A stretch of DNA of 8,656 bases from assembly GCA_937875715.1 (NCBI GenBank), contig CALEHZ010000089.1, forward strand, positions 1 through 8,656, given 5' to 3'. Under the pieces are notes generated by a model that saw only the letters and a program-made list of their open reading frames with translations, was not told where the DNA came from and ran no database searches. A program made the position numbers and the translations under genes. The stretch's first letter is position 1; each line of letters opens with the position of its first letter. Origin of the DNA: an uncultured Campylobacter sp. GTDB lineage: Bacteria > Campylobacterota > Campylobacteria > Campylobacterales > Campylobacteraceae. Below, piece by piece: positions 1 to 6,747 of the stretch.

Positions 1-86
1 TAAGGCATACAATTTTCTTGGCTCGCCTCATCGCCAAAACTAGCACTAAAAAGCGCTATAAGCACAATTAAAATACTTTTTTTCAT
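1..86 (-). CDS. Exported protein of unknown function, N-terminus only
   Basis: The first 28 codons of a minus-strand gene that runs off the left edge. Translation begins MKKSILIVLIALFSASFGDE and continues ASQENCMP. A short basic start, a hydrophobic run at about residues 4-17 and a small-residue stretch followed by Asp-Glu look like a Sec signal peptide, so the product is probably periplasmic. The ATG at 86-84 has a good ribosome-binding site just upstream (AAAAAGGAA read on the minus strand, near 90-98). It lies 84 bp downstream of the pentahaem cytochrome gene on the same strand, so the two may be co-transcribed, and a second periplasmic redox protein is possible. Too little sequence is present to name a family. 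Confidence 0.7.
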   Translation of the reverse strand, partial: MKKSILIVLIALFSASFGDEASQENCMP

Positions 87-133
87 TTTTTTCCTTTTTA
101 TAAATTTTATGTAATTTCAAAAAATCAGTTTAA

Positions 134-173
134 AAAATTCAAAAACGTTGCAGTTAATGAAACATAAAATTCA
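134..173. repeat. Two copies of the TGAATTTT/AAAATTCA repeat downstream of the cytochrome gene
   Basis: AAAATTCA occurs at 134-141 and 166-173. The second copy, read on the minus strand as TGAATTTT, provides the TGA stop codon of the cytochrome gene. The surrounding 14-mer TAAGTGAATTTTAT (177-164, minus) is identical to the sequence at the end of lnt (6850-6837, minus). The rest of the 84-bp spacer is A/T-rich and I see no hairpin with a T-tract in it. Confidence 0.7.
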
Positions 174-1397
174 CTTAAGTTTAAAATAGTGATTAAAAAG
201 CTCAACTGGCTTTATGACATCGCTAGGCAGCTCGATTTTGTATTTTTCCACAAGCTGCGGATGTATGTAGTGATAGTGCACTACAATCCTAGCACTAGCA
301 GCATTTGGTGGAAATTCTAGCTCATAAAGACGCTCTTCATTTGGCGCAAGTCTGCTATCAAAGCTAAGCAAATCTGCCAAATACTGAAAAGTAGGGGAGC
401 CGTCTTTTTCATATTTTGAGGTGATTTCTTCTATTTTATTTTCAAGCACCTTGTCATTTTTGTCAAAATAAGTGATGTTTATATCAAGCAAACGGCTGCC
501 AAAGCCTGTTGGCGCCACGTGCGGCGTGGTGTTTTTGACGCTTAAAACTCCGTCTTTATAAGCAAAGCGAAAACCTTCTCTAAGCTTGGTTATATCGTGT
601 GCGCCATTAAAAAGATGCGGTCTTGTTTGAAGTCTTTGATCCTTGCCATTTTTGTCTAAAATAGTAATTTCATAAGGTTCGCCCATGTGACAATCAATGC
701 ATTTTTTATCAGTTTCAATCATCTCAAAGCCTGTATTATAGGCGCTTGCGTAATTTAGTGAGCCATCTTTATTTTTTGAAGGAATTCCATTGTGACAAAC
801 TGCACAAATTTGATTATTTCCATCAAAATGACTTCTGTGCTCGTTTTTATGGGCGGTGTCTTTAATATTTTTATAAGGACCTGTAAAAAGTTCTTTATTT
901 TTCACCCATTTAATGAGCTCTGTGCCTGTTTTGCTTTCATTGTTGTCAATAGTATCGATTTTATGGCATACATAGCAAGAAATTCCGCTTAATTTCTTTG
1001 AATTTTCTATGATTTCATCAATTTCTTCAGTTTTTGAGTTTCTTAAGTCAAAAACCTTTGAATACAAATAATTGTTGTTAATTTTTTTAAGATTTAAATG
1101 CGGATTGTGGCAACTTGAACAGCCAATTAAAGTTTGTGCTTTTAGCTCATTTCGCTCAGTGGCTACTATTTGGACAATTTTATTGTAAAGCTGGGCATTA
1201 TTATTTGAGTGCCAGCTGTTTTGCCACAGACGCATTTGCTCTCTATGACAGCTTTTGCAAGCATTTGGATCGGTAAAATTGCTATGTATTGTTGCATTTT
1301 GTGTTGAGTTTGTGATCCCAGCTGTGTTTTGGACTTGCATAATTTGCTCGGCAAATAAATTTAACATAAAAAAAATAGATAAAAATAAAATTCTCAT
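171..1397 (-). CDS. Pentahaem c-type cytochrome, cytochrome c554-like family, periplasmic
   Basis: A 408-residue exported protein with five CxxCH haem-binding motifs at residues 47-51 (CKSCH), 93-97 (CSSCH), 141-145 (CYVCH), 198-202 (CAVCH) and 233-237 (CIDCH). An N-terminal signal peptide covers about residues 1-17. The first motif lies in the pattern CxxCHxxxxxxWxxSxH typical of the cytochrome c554 family. The C-terminal third (from about residue 285) is haem-free and probably beta-rich, with a TPHVAPTGFGSR segment common in multihaem cytochromes, whose His293 could be a distal ligand. It should carry electrons in the periplasm, but the donor, acceptor and any enzymatic activity cannot be read from sequence. 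All five motifs are CxxCH, so it is not NrfA, which has one CxxCK. The ATG start is supported by AGGA six bases upstream and a TATAAT box at 1427-1422. A signal-peptide gene follows 84 bp downstream on the same strand. Confidence 0.85.
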   Translation of the reverse strand: MRILFLSIFFMLNLFAEQIMQVQNTAGITNSTQNATIHSNFTDPNACKSCHREQMRLWQNSWHSNNNAQLYNKIVQIVATERNELKAQTLIGCSSCHNPHLNLKKINNNYLYSKVFDLRNSKTEEIDEIIENSKKLSGISCYVCHKIDTIDNNESKTGTELIKWVKNKELFTGPYKNIKDTAHKNEHRSHFDGNNQICAVCHNGIPSKNKDGSLNYASAYNTGFEMIETDKKCIDCHMGEPYEITILDKNGKDQRLQTRPHLFNGAHDITKLREGFRFAYKDGVLSVKNTTPHVAPTGFGSRLLDINITYFDKNDKVLENKIEEITSKYEKDGSPTFQYLADLLSFDSRLAPNEERLYELEFPPNAASARIVVHYHYIHPQLVEKYKIELPSDVIKPVELFNHYFKLK

Positions 1398-1421
1398 AAC
1401 AATCCTAAAAAATTTTTTGTA

Positions 1422-1427
1422 ATTATA
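1422..1427 (-). promoter_or_regulatory. Putative -10 box of the cytochrome gene promoter
   Basis: On the minus strand a perfect TATAAT lies 25 bases upstream of the cytochrome ATG. Transcription would start near 1415 and give a leader of about 18 bases containing AGGA. No -35 box is evident, which is usual for sigma-70 promoters of this group. It is only about 24 bp from the oppositely directed metE -10 box, so the two promoters share upstream DNA. Confidence 0.6.
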
Positions 1428-1450
1428 TAAGAATTTAAAGATAAATTAGC

Positions 1451-1456
1451 TAAAAT
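1451..1456 (+). promoter_or_regulatory. Putative -10 box of the metE promoter
   Basis: TAAAAT in the context TTAGCTAAAATCG, matching the AGCTAAAAT context seen upstream of yajC. Transcription would start around 1463 and give a leader of about 34 bases. No SAM or cobalamin riboswitch can fit in this leader. Any methionine-responsive control would have to come from a repressor or from the short RBS hairpin described separately. Confidence 0.5.
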
Positions 1457-1459
1457 CGC

Positions 1460-1489
1460 CCCTTTATTTTTTAAATTTTTCAAAAAGGG
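1460..1489 (+). promoter_or_regulatory. Possible weak hairpin covering the metE ribosome-binding site
   Basis: CCCTTT at 1460-1465 is the exact complement of AAAGGG at 1484-1489, which contains the metE Shine-Dalgarno sequence (the ATG is at 1497, seven bases further on). The six-pair stem would enclose an A/T-rich 18-base loop. It could hide the ribosome-binding site, but it is short and could be chance. It would form fully only if transcription starts at or before about 1460. Confidence 0.25.
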
Positions 1490-1496
1490 TCAAAAA

Positions 1497-3752
1497 ATGT
1501 CAAAATCATTTGTAACTGGCTTTGGTCGTATCGGCGAACAAAGAGAGCTAAAATTTGCGCTTGAAGCGTATTGGGCGGGTAAAAGTGACTTTTCTAGCGT
1601 AGAGAAAGTAGCAATAGAGCTAAGAAAACGCCATTTAGAGTATCAAAAAAACGCTGGAATTGATTATATCAGCGTTGGCGATTTTTCTTATTATGATATT
1701 ATGCTTGATCACAGCGTGGCATTTGGCGCTGTGCCTGAGCGCTTTGCTGGGCTAAAAGGCGAAGAGCTTTATTTTAGCATGGCTCGTGGAAACAAAAACG
1801 CAGTGGCAATGGAAATGACAAAATGGTTTAACACAAACTATCACTATATCGTGCCTGAACTAAGCGCAAATACTGAGTTTAAGCTAGATGCAAGCAAATA
1901 TGTAAATGAATATAAAGAGGCAAAAGCGCTTGGAATTACGCCAAAGGTAAATTTAATTGGACCTTTTACTTATTTAGCACTTTCAAAGACAAATGATAAT
2001 AGCGATGCTTTTGCGCATTTAGATGGACTTGTTAATGTATATTGCGAGCTTTTAGCCACTTTGGCTGGACTTGATAATGAAGTTGTAGTTCAGCTTGATG
2101 AGCCAATTTTTGTAACAGATAAAGCAAATGATTTAGCTCCACGCTTAAAAGGCGTGTATGACAAGCTTTGCGCTGTAAGCCCAAAAATTAAAATTATTTT
2201 TATGACTTATTTTGAGCATGCTAGCGAAGCAGTCGAGCAAATCGTAAATACGCCGGTTTGGGCTGTGGGACTTGATACGATTTATAATAGCACTTGCCAA
2301 GGCAAAAGCGTAAAAGCGATAAATGAAAGTGGTAAGGTGCTTTTTGCTGGGCTTGTAAATGGTAGAAATATTTGGGTGGCTGATTTAGAAAATTTGGCAA
2401 ATAAAGTAAATCATCTAAAAGAGAAAATTCCAGCTGAGCGTCTATATATCGGCACTTCATGCTCACTTTTGCATGTGCCTTTTACTTTAAAATACGAACA
2501 AGATTTACAAATCAAAGAGTGGCTTAGCTTTGCGGTTGAAAAACTAGATGAAATAGCGATTTTAGCAGCATTTGCTAATGGCACAGAGCTAAATGCTAAA
2601 CAAAATGAAATCTTTGAAAACAATAAAAAAGCAGTGGCAAACCGCAAAACTTCAAGCCTAATTAACGATGAAAATGTAAAAAATCGTGTGAAAAATCTAA
2701 GCAAATTTGAGCGTGATGCTTCGTTTAAAGAACGCATTGAAGTTCAGCACAAAGAGTTTAATTTGCCAAGCTTGCCAACTACTACAATAGGCTCATTTCC
2801 ACAAACTGCTGAGCTTCGCGCTACTCGCAATGCTTTCAAAAAAGGCGAGATTGACAAGGCAAAATACGAAAGCGAGATCAAAAAATACATTGATGATTGT
2901 GTAAAATTCCAAGAAGATATCGGGCTTGATGTTTTGGTTCACGGAGAGCCTGAGAGAAACGACATGGTTGAGTATTTTGGCGAGCAGCTAAAAGGCTATG
3001 CGTTTAGCAAAAACGGCTGGGTTCAAAGCTACGGCTCACGCTGCGTTAAGCCACCACTTTTGTTTGGTGATGTTAGTCGCCCAGAGCCGATGACTGTTGA
3101 GTGGATAAAATACGCTCAAAGCAAGACAAATAAAATAATGAAAGGTATGCTAACTGGTCCAGTAACCATAATGAACTGGTCTTTCGTGCGTGATGATATG
3201 CCGCGCTCTGAGGTGGTAAAACAGCTTGCGCTTTGCATTTACGATGAGATAAACGACCTTCAAAACGCAGGAATTAAGATAATTCAAGTGGATGAAGCTG
3301 CATTTAAAGAAGGCTATCCGCTAAGAAAAGAAAATATCGGCGAGTATGAAAATTTCGCTGTTAGTAGCTTTAAGCTATCTGTAAGCTGCGCTGAGGCTAA
3401 AACGCAAATTCACACTCACATGTGTTATAGCGAATTTAATGATATTATTAAAACTATTGAAGCGATGGATGCCGATGTAATCAGCATCGAGACAGCTAGA
3501 TCTGGCAATGAGCTACTAAAAATCTTTAAACGTGTTGGCTACAAACAAGAAGTAGGTCCTGGCGTATATGATATACACAGCCCTAGAGTGCCAAGCACTG
3601 ATGAAATCGTAGCGCAAATCAAAGCGCTTTTAGAAGTATTGCCAAAAGAGCAATTGTGGATAAATCCAGATTGCGGGCTTAAAACTAGAAAATGGGAAGA
3701 AGTAAAACCATCTTTAAAAAATATGGTTGATGCTGTAAAAACATTTAGATAA
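1497..3752 (+). CDS. metE: Cobalamin-independent methionine synthase (5-methyltetrahydropteroyltriglutamate--homocysteine methyltransferase)
   Basis: Transfers the methyl group of 5-methyltetrahydrofolate (polyglutamate form) to homocysteine in the cytosol, the last step of methionine synthesis without vitamin B12. At 751 residues it is full length and collinear with the E. coli enzyme. The zinc/homocysteine ligands fall at His641, Cys643 (in QIHTHMCYSEF), Glu665 (SIETARS) and Cys726 (NPDCGLKTR), the same numbers as in E. coli. The N-terminal half is the degenerate duplicated barrel (residues 1-400), with VQLDEP at 198-203. The catalytic barrel begins near TTTIGSFPQTAELR (428-441). The ATG is preceded by AAGGG with a seven-base spacer. 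It is divergent from the cytochrome gene and is followed after 158 bp by a MTHFR-family gene that could supply its methyl donor. Nothing in the protein looks degraded, and I saw no copy of the AAAATTCA repeat in its coding sequence. Confidence 0.97.
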   Translation: MSKSFVTGFGRIGEQRELKFALEAYWAGKSDFSSVEKVAIELRKRHLEYQKNAGIDYISVGDFSYYDIMLDHSVAFGAVPERFAGLKGEELYFSMARGNKNAVAMEMTKWFNTNYHYIVPELSANTEFKLDASKYVNEYKEAKALGITPKVNLIGPFTYLALSKTNDNSDAFAHLDGLVNVYCELLATLAGLDNEVVVQLDEPIFVTDKANDLAPRLKGVYDKLCAVSPKIKIIFMTYFEHASEAVEQIVNTPVWAVGLDTIYNSTCQGKSVKAINESGKVLFAGLVNGRNIWVADLENLANKVNHLKEKIPAERLYIGTSCSLLHVPFTLKYEQDLQIKEWLSFAVEKLDEIAILAAFANGTELNAKQNEIFENNKKAVANRKTSSLINDENVKNRVKNLSKFERDASFKERIEVQHKEFNLPSLPTTTIGSFPQTAELRATRNAFKKGEIDKAKYESEIKKYIDDCVKFQEDIGLDVLVHGEPERNDMVEYFGEQLKGYAFSKNGWVQSYGSRCVKPPLLFGDVSRPEPMTVEWIKYAQSKTNKIMKGMLTGPVTIMNWSFVRDDMPRSEVVKQLALCIYDEINDLQNAGIKIIQVDEAAFKEGYPLRKENIGEYENFAVSSFKLSVSCAEAKTQIHTHMCYSEFNDIIKTIEAMDADVISIETARSGNELLKIFKRVGYKQEVGPGVYDIHSPRVPSTDEIVAQIKALLEVLPKEQLWINPDCGLKTRKWEEVKPSLKNMVDAVKTFR

Positions 3753-3790
3753 GGGGTTTTTCCGCTCCTACTGCTAGGTGCACAAATCCC
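3753..3790 (+). terminator. GC-rich two-tier stem directly after metE
   Basis: Immediately after the metE stop, GGGGTTT (3753-3759) can pair with AAATCCC (3784-3790, one G-U pair). Inside, CCTA (3767-3770) pairs with TAGG (3775-3778) over a CTGC loop, extended by GC/GC across one T-T mismatch (3764-3781). This is the most GC-rich piece of spacer in the window and does not belong to the AAAATTCA repeat that follows. There is no T-tract after it, so it is a doubtful intrinsic terminator. It may instead stabilise the metE 3' end or attenuate transcription into metF. Confidence 0.3.
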
Positions 3791-3809
3791 AGAAAATTCA
3801 CAAAGTTTT

Positions 3810-3835
3810 AGAAAATTCAGGGCTTTGAATTTTCT
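3810..3835. repeat. 10-bp inverted repeat with GGGCTT loop
   Basis: AGAAAATTCA (3810-3819) and TGAATTTTCT (3826-3835) are exact reverse complements separated by GGGCTT. The same arrangement recurs after pbpA as ATAAAATTCA, GGCTT, TGAATTTTAT, with a compensated G-C to T-A change in the stem. It could form a hairpin in RNA on either strand and might act as a weak terminator for metE. Confidence 0.8.
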
Positions 3836-3843
3836 GAATTTTC

Positions 3844-3887
3844 TGAATTTTTTAGAAAATTCAAAACTGAATTTTCTAAAAAATTCA
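3844..3887. repeat. Perfect 20-bp inverted repeat with AAAC loop upstream of metF
   Basis: TGAATTTTTTAGAAAATTCA (3844-3863) is the exact reverse complement of TGAATTTTCTAAAAAATTCA (3868-3887), separated by AAAC. Each arm is itself an imperfect palindrome (8-bp ends, 4-base centre), so each arm could also fold alone. The right arm is identical to a 20-bp segment inside lnt at 7918-7937. The following sequence is A/T-rich but has no clear T-run suited to intrinsic termination. Confidence 0.9.
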
Positions 3888-3910
3888 AATTTTACTTTAT
3901 AGAAAAAGAA

Positions 3911-4828
3911 ATGGTATTAAAAGAAAAAATTAAAGCAAATCAAGCTGGTATCGTGCTTTATGGGCTTACGCCGCCTAGTGTGGAGACAAGTGAGCAAAAA
4001 GCACTTGAAGTAGCAAATACTCAACTTTTACGCCTTGAAAATAGCCAGATAGATGCTCTTGTGATTTACGATCTCCAAGATGAAAAAGAGCGAAACAAAG
4101 ATAAAAGAACCTTCGATTTTAAAGATACACTTGAGCCGCTGAATTATTACAAAAATTATTTAAAACAAGCAAAAAATGCTGTGATCTACAAAGCAGTTTC
4201 AAAATACAATAATGATGAATTAAAAGAATTTTTTAGCGCAAATGACGATATAATAAGTGTTTTTGTAGGTGCTAGTAGCGTAAATGACAAACCAAGAACT
4301 AGCCTAAATGAAGCCTATGAAATAAAAGAAAAATTTGCTAAAAATATTACACTTGGTGGTATTTGTATCCCAGAACGCCACGCTAGTAAAAAAACCGAAC
4401 ATGAGCGCATGGCGCACAAAATAGAGCAGGGCTGTGAATTTTTCATCAGCCAAGCTGTGTGCAATCTAGCTCACGCAAAAGAGCTTATTTCAAGCTATGC
4501 TAAGATTTGTGAGCAAAAAAATATTAAAAAAGTGCCGATTATTTTTACATTTACGCCTTGTGGGGATGCTAAGACGATGAATTTTATGCGTTGGCTTGGC
4601 ATTGATGTGCCTCTAAGCTTTGAGCAGAGATTACTTCATAGCTCAAATCCACTTGAAATGTCTATTAAAACGAGCTTGGATAGCTTTAAAGAGCTTTATA
4701 GCTTTGGTGCGCAAAATGGCATTAGCGTGGGGGCAAATATTGAGAGCATTTCACGCAAAAGGGTTGAAATAGAAGCTAGTATAAATCTGCTTGATAAAAT
4801 AAATAATTTTTTAAAGGCTGAAAATTGA
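3911..4828 (+). CDS. Divergent methylenetetrahydrofolate reductase family protein (metF position)
   Basis: A 305-residue TIM-barrel protein of the MTHFR/MetF superfamily. Its position after metE suggests it makes 5-methyltetrahydrofolate for MetE. Matching blocks are LYGLTPPS (16-23) at the usual FEFFPP, ALVIYDLQDE (49-58) at the usual VTYG strand, GGICIPERH (149-157) at the usual YPE-H, KIEQGCEFFISQ (170-181) at the usual K..GA...ITQ, and VPIIFTFTP (208-216). By this hand alignment Gly18 replaces the E. coli catalytic Glu28, and the GDLPP block carrying Asp120 is replaced by GASS (120-123). It may therefore be a separate MTHFR subfamily or have another C1/folate role, and the symbol metF is withheld. 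The ATG lacks a clear Shine-Dalgarno sequence (AGAAAAAGAA precedes it), but the homologous start region fits. The stop overlaps the TTG of the next gene. Confidence 0.75.
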   Translation: MVLKEKIKANQAGIVLYGLTPPSVETSEQKALEVANTQLLRLENSQIDALVIYDLQDEKERNKDKRTFDFKDTLEPLNYYKNYLKQAKNAVIYKAVSKYNNDELKEFFSANDDIISVFVGASSVNDKPRTSLNEAYEIKEKFAKNITLGGICIPERHASKKTEHERMAHKIEQGCEFFISQAVCNLAHAKELISSYAKICEQKNIKKVPIIFTFTPCGDAKTMNFMRWLGIDVPLSFEQRLLHSSNPLEMSIKTSLDSFKELYSFGAQNGISVGANIESISRKRVEIEASINLLDKINNFLKAEN

Positions 4829-6747
4829 AATATATCGTTGGTTTTGCGCTTGCGTGTGTGCTTGTGGTGCTTATAGCTTTTGGGCATTTTTATTCGCAGC
4901 TTCAAATAGACATTTCGCCGATTGTAAATTATAAACCAAAGCTTACCACGCAGTTTTATGACAGAAATGGCGAGCATATAGCAAATGTATTTGATGAAGA
5001 AAACCGCAAATATGCTAGTTTTGATGAGATTCCAGCAAGGCTGATTGAGGCTTTGGTCGCTGTTGAAGATACTGCTTTTTTTGAGCATGATGGCATAAAT
5101 GTAGAAGCTATTTTTAGAGCTGCTATAAAGGATATTCAAGCAATGTCGCTAGTCGAGGGCGCTAGCACACTAACCCAGCAATTAGTAAAAAACCTAGTTT
5201 TAACCAGAGATAAAAAATTCACACGCAAATTAAAAGAAGTTTTAATCGCTTATGAGCTAGAAAAAGCGCTAAGCAAAGAGCAAATTCTCGAGCGTTATTT
5301 AAATGAGGTATTTTTTGGGCATGGATACTATGGCATTAAAACTGCTGCTGAGGGCTATTTTAACAAGCCTTTAGGCGCACTTACCTTAAAAGAAATGGCG
5401 ATTTTAGTGGGCTTACCAAAGGCGCCTAGCACATATGACCCTACGCGCCAATACGACCTTAGTATGAGCCGTGCAAACGCTGTTATTACAAGAATGCGAG
5501 ATCTTGGCTGGATAAATAATGATGAATATCAAAGCGCAATAGCTGAAAATCCAAAGGTTTATAATGTCACGCTTACACAAAATAAAGCGCCTTATTTGAT
5601 AGATGAAGCCATTAAGCAGCTAAGTGCTACATTCCCAGATATTAAATCAGGCGGATACAAAGTCACGCTTACAGCTGATTTGCGCCTTCAAGAAGCTGCC
5701 TTAAAAGCGCTAAAAGATGGCTATAATGAGATTTTAAAGCGAAATAAAAAAGCTGATGAAAATGTGCTAAATGGCGCAATGATAGTAACAAATCCTAGCA
5801 CCGGCGAAGTTCTAGCGATGGTTGGCGGCGTGGATTATGCCAAAAGTAGCTATAACCGTGCCACACAAAGCGCACGCCAGCCAGGCTCATCATTTAAGCC
5901 TTTTGTGTATTTAATCGCCTTAAATCAGGGCTTTAGCCCAGCTACAAAAGTAGCCGATGTGGCAATGGCGTTTGAAGGACTTGGAGCAGGGGGCAAAACA
6001 TGGCGCCCTAAAAACGCAGGTGGCGGCTATCAAGGCTACATCACGCTAAAACAAGCACTTACCAAATCACGCAACCTAGCTACAATCAGCTTGCTTATGG
6101 ATGTAGGCTTTAATAGCGTTCATAGCAGGCTTGAGGCCTTTGGCTTTAAAGATGTTCCGCCAAATCTAAGCATCGCACTTGGCAGCTTTGGCATAAGTCC
6201 GTATGATTACAGCGAGGCTTACTCAGTCTTTGCTGGCATGGGAAAAATCTCAAAGCCTTATTTAGTAAGCGATATCGTCTCAAATGACGGCACAAGCACG
6301 CATTTTGGGCCACATATCAGAGAAGTCGTCCCAGAGCGTCAAGCCTATCTAATCATAGATATGATGAAATCAGTAGTAAGCTCAGGCACAGGCACAAGAG
6401 CTAGAGTTAGTGGCGTAGAAGTCGCTGGCAAAACAGGCACTACAAACGACAACATCGATGCGTGGTTTTGTGGCTTTACACCAACGATGCAAGCAATCGT
6501 GTGGTATGGAAATGATGATAATACACCGATGAAAAGAGTAGAAGGCGGCGGACTTACATCAGCGCCGGTTTTTGCGGCATTTGCCAAAGAATACTTTAAG
6601 CTTTACCCAGATAGCAAAACAAGCTTTTATGTCCCAAGCGGAGTAAAAAGTAGTGGCGGCGTGCTCTACACCGACATTTCGCCGCTGCCTACTATAAATT
6701 ATAGTCAAGGTGTAGAAATGCAAGAAGCCGATGGACTGATTTTTTAA
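4825..6747 (+). CDS. pbpA: Class A penicillin-binding protein (PBP1A type, bifunctional transglycosylase/transpeptidase)
   Basis: Polymerises lipid II into glycan strands and crosslinks the peptides on the outer face of the inner membrane. It has 640 residues, with an N-terminal membrane anchor at about 3-23. The GT51 domain spans about 50-225, with EDTAFFEHDG (81-90, catalytic Glu81), EGASTLTQQL (111-120), a KFTRKLKE stretch (131-138) and ERYLNEVFFGHGYYGI (156-171). The transpeptidase domain has Ser355 in SSFK (355-358), SRN (415-417) and KTGT (536-539). All catalytic motifs are present, so it should be active and beta-lactam sensitive. The start is TTG at 4825, inside TTGA shared with the metF stop, with AAAGG seven bases upstream, so translation is probably coupled to metF. 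No ATG fits better, and this start leaves exactly the membrane anchor at the N-terminus. The symbol follows Campylobacter usage; mrcA or ponA are equivalents. Confidence 0.95.
   Translation: MKYIVGFALACVLVVLIAFGHFYSQLQIDISPIVNYKPKLTTQFYDRNGEHIANVFDEENRKYASFDEIPARLIEALVAVEDTAFFEHDGINVEAIFRAAIKDIQAMSLVEGASTLTQQLVKNLVLTRDKKFTRKLKEVLIAYELEKALSKEQILERYLNEVFFGHGYYGIKTAAEGYFNKPLGALTLKEMAILVGLPKAPSTYDPTRQYDLSMSRANAVITRMRDLGWINNDEYQSAIAENPKVYNVTLTQNKAPYLIDEAIKQLSATFPDIKSGGYKVTLTADLRLQEAALKALKDGYNEILKRNKKADENVLNGAMIVTNPSTGEVLAMVGGVDYAKSSYNRATQSARQPGSSFKPFVYLIALNQGFSPATKVADVAMAFEGLGAGGKTWRPKNAGGGYQGYITLKQALTKSRNLATISLLMDVGFNSVHSRLEAFGFKDVPPNLSIALGSFGISPYDYSEAYSVFAGMGKISKPYLVSDIVSNDGTSTHFGPHIREVVPERQAYLIIDMMKSVVSSGTGTRARVSGVEVAGKTGTTNDNIDAWFCGFTPTMQAIVWYGNDDNTPMKRVEGGGLTSAPVFAAFAKEYFKLYPDSKTSFYVPSGVKSSGGVLYTDISPLPTINYSQGVEMQEADGLIF

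Larger units (their letters stand above)
3790..3887. repeat. Array of eight TGAATTTT/AAAATTCA repeats between metE and metF
   Basis: AAAATTCA lies at 3793-3800, 3812-3819, 3856-3863 and 3880-3887. TGAATTTT lies at 3826-3833, 3835-3842, 3844-3851 and 3868-3875. Three of the forward copies form a 9-bp tandem (TGAATTTTC, TGAATTTTC, TGAATTTTT). Within the array the ninth base is mostly C (G on the inverted copies), giving GAAAATTCA / TGAATTTTC. Two strong inverted repeats, listed separately, are embedded. The array fills most of the 158-bp spacer and ends 23 bp before the metF ATG. Confidence 0.9.

Noticed and set aside
999..1006. Isolated TGAATTTT copies in coding DNA (also 4435, 4578, 5214, 6874, 7122)
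   Set aside because: Single copies that encode ordinary residues and have no paired copy nearby are compatible with chance in A/T-rich genes, so they are not listed as repeat features.
171..1397. NrfA nitrite reductase
   Set aside because: All five haem motifs are CxxCH. NrfA carries a CxxCK (rarely another variant) catalytic haem, and the overall sequence does not follow it.
1398..1496. SAM or cobalamin riboswitch upstream of metE
   Set aside because: The predicted leader is about 34 bases, too short for any known class, and it has no conserved core.
2221..2737. Minus-strand open frames inside metE
   Set aside because: They are shadows of a fully conserved gene on the plus strand, with no ribosome-binding sites or recognisable domains.
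3790..3887. CRISPR array
   Set aside because: Units are 8-10 bp, inverted as well as direct, and have no unique spacers of regular length.
4696..5139. 147-codon minus-strand frame across the metF-pbpA junction
   Set aside because: It is antisense to two clearly real coding sequences and its translation shows no family features.
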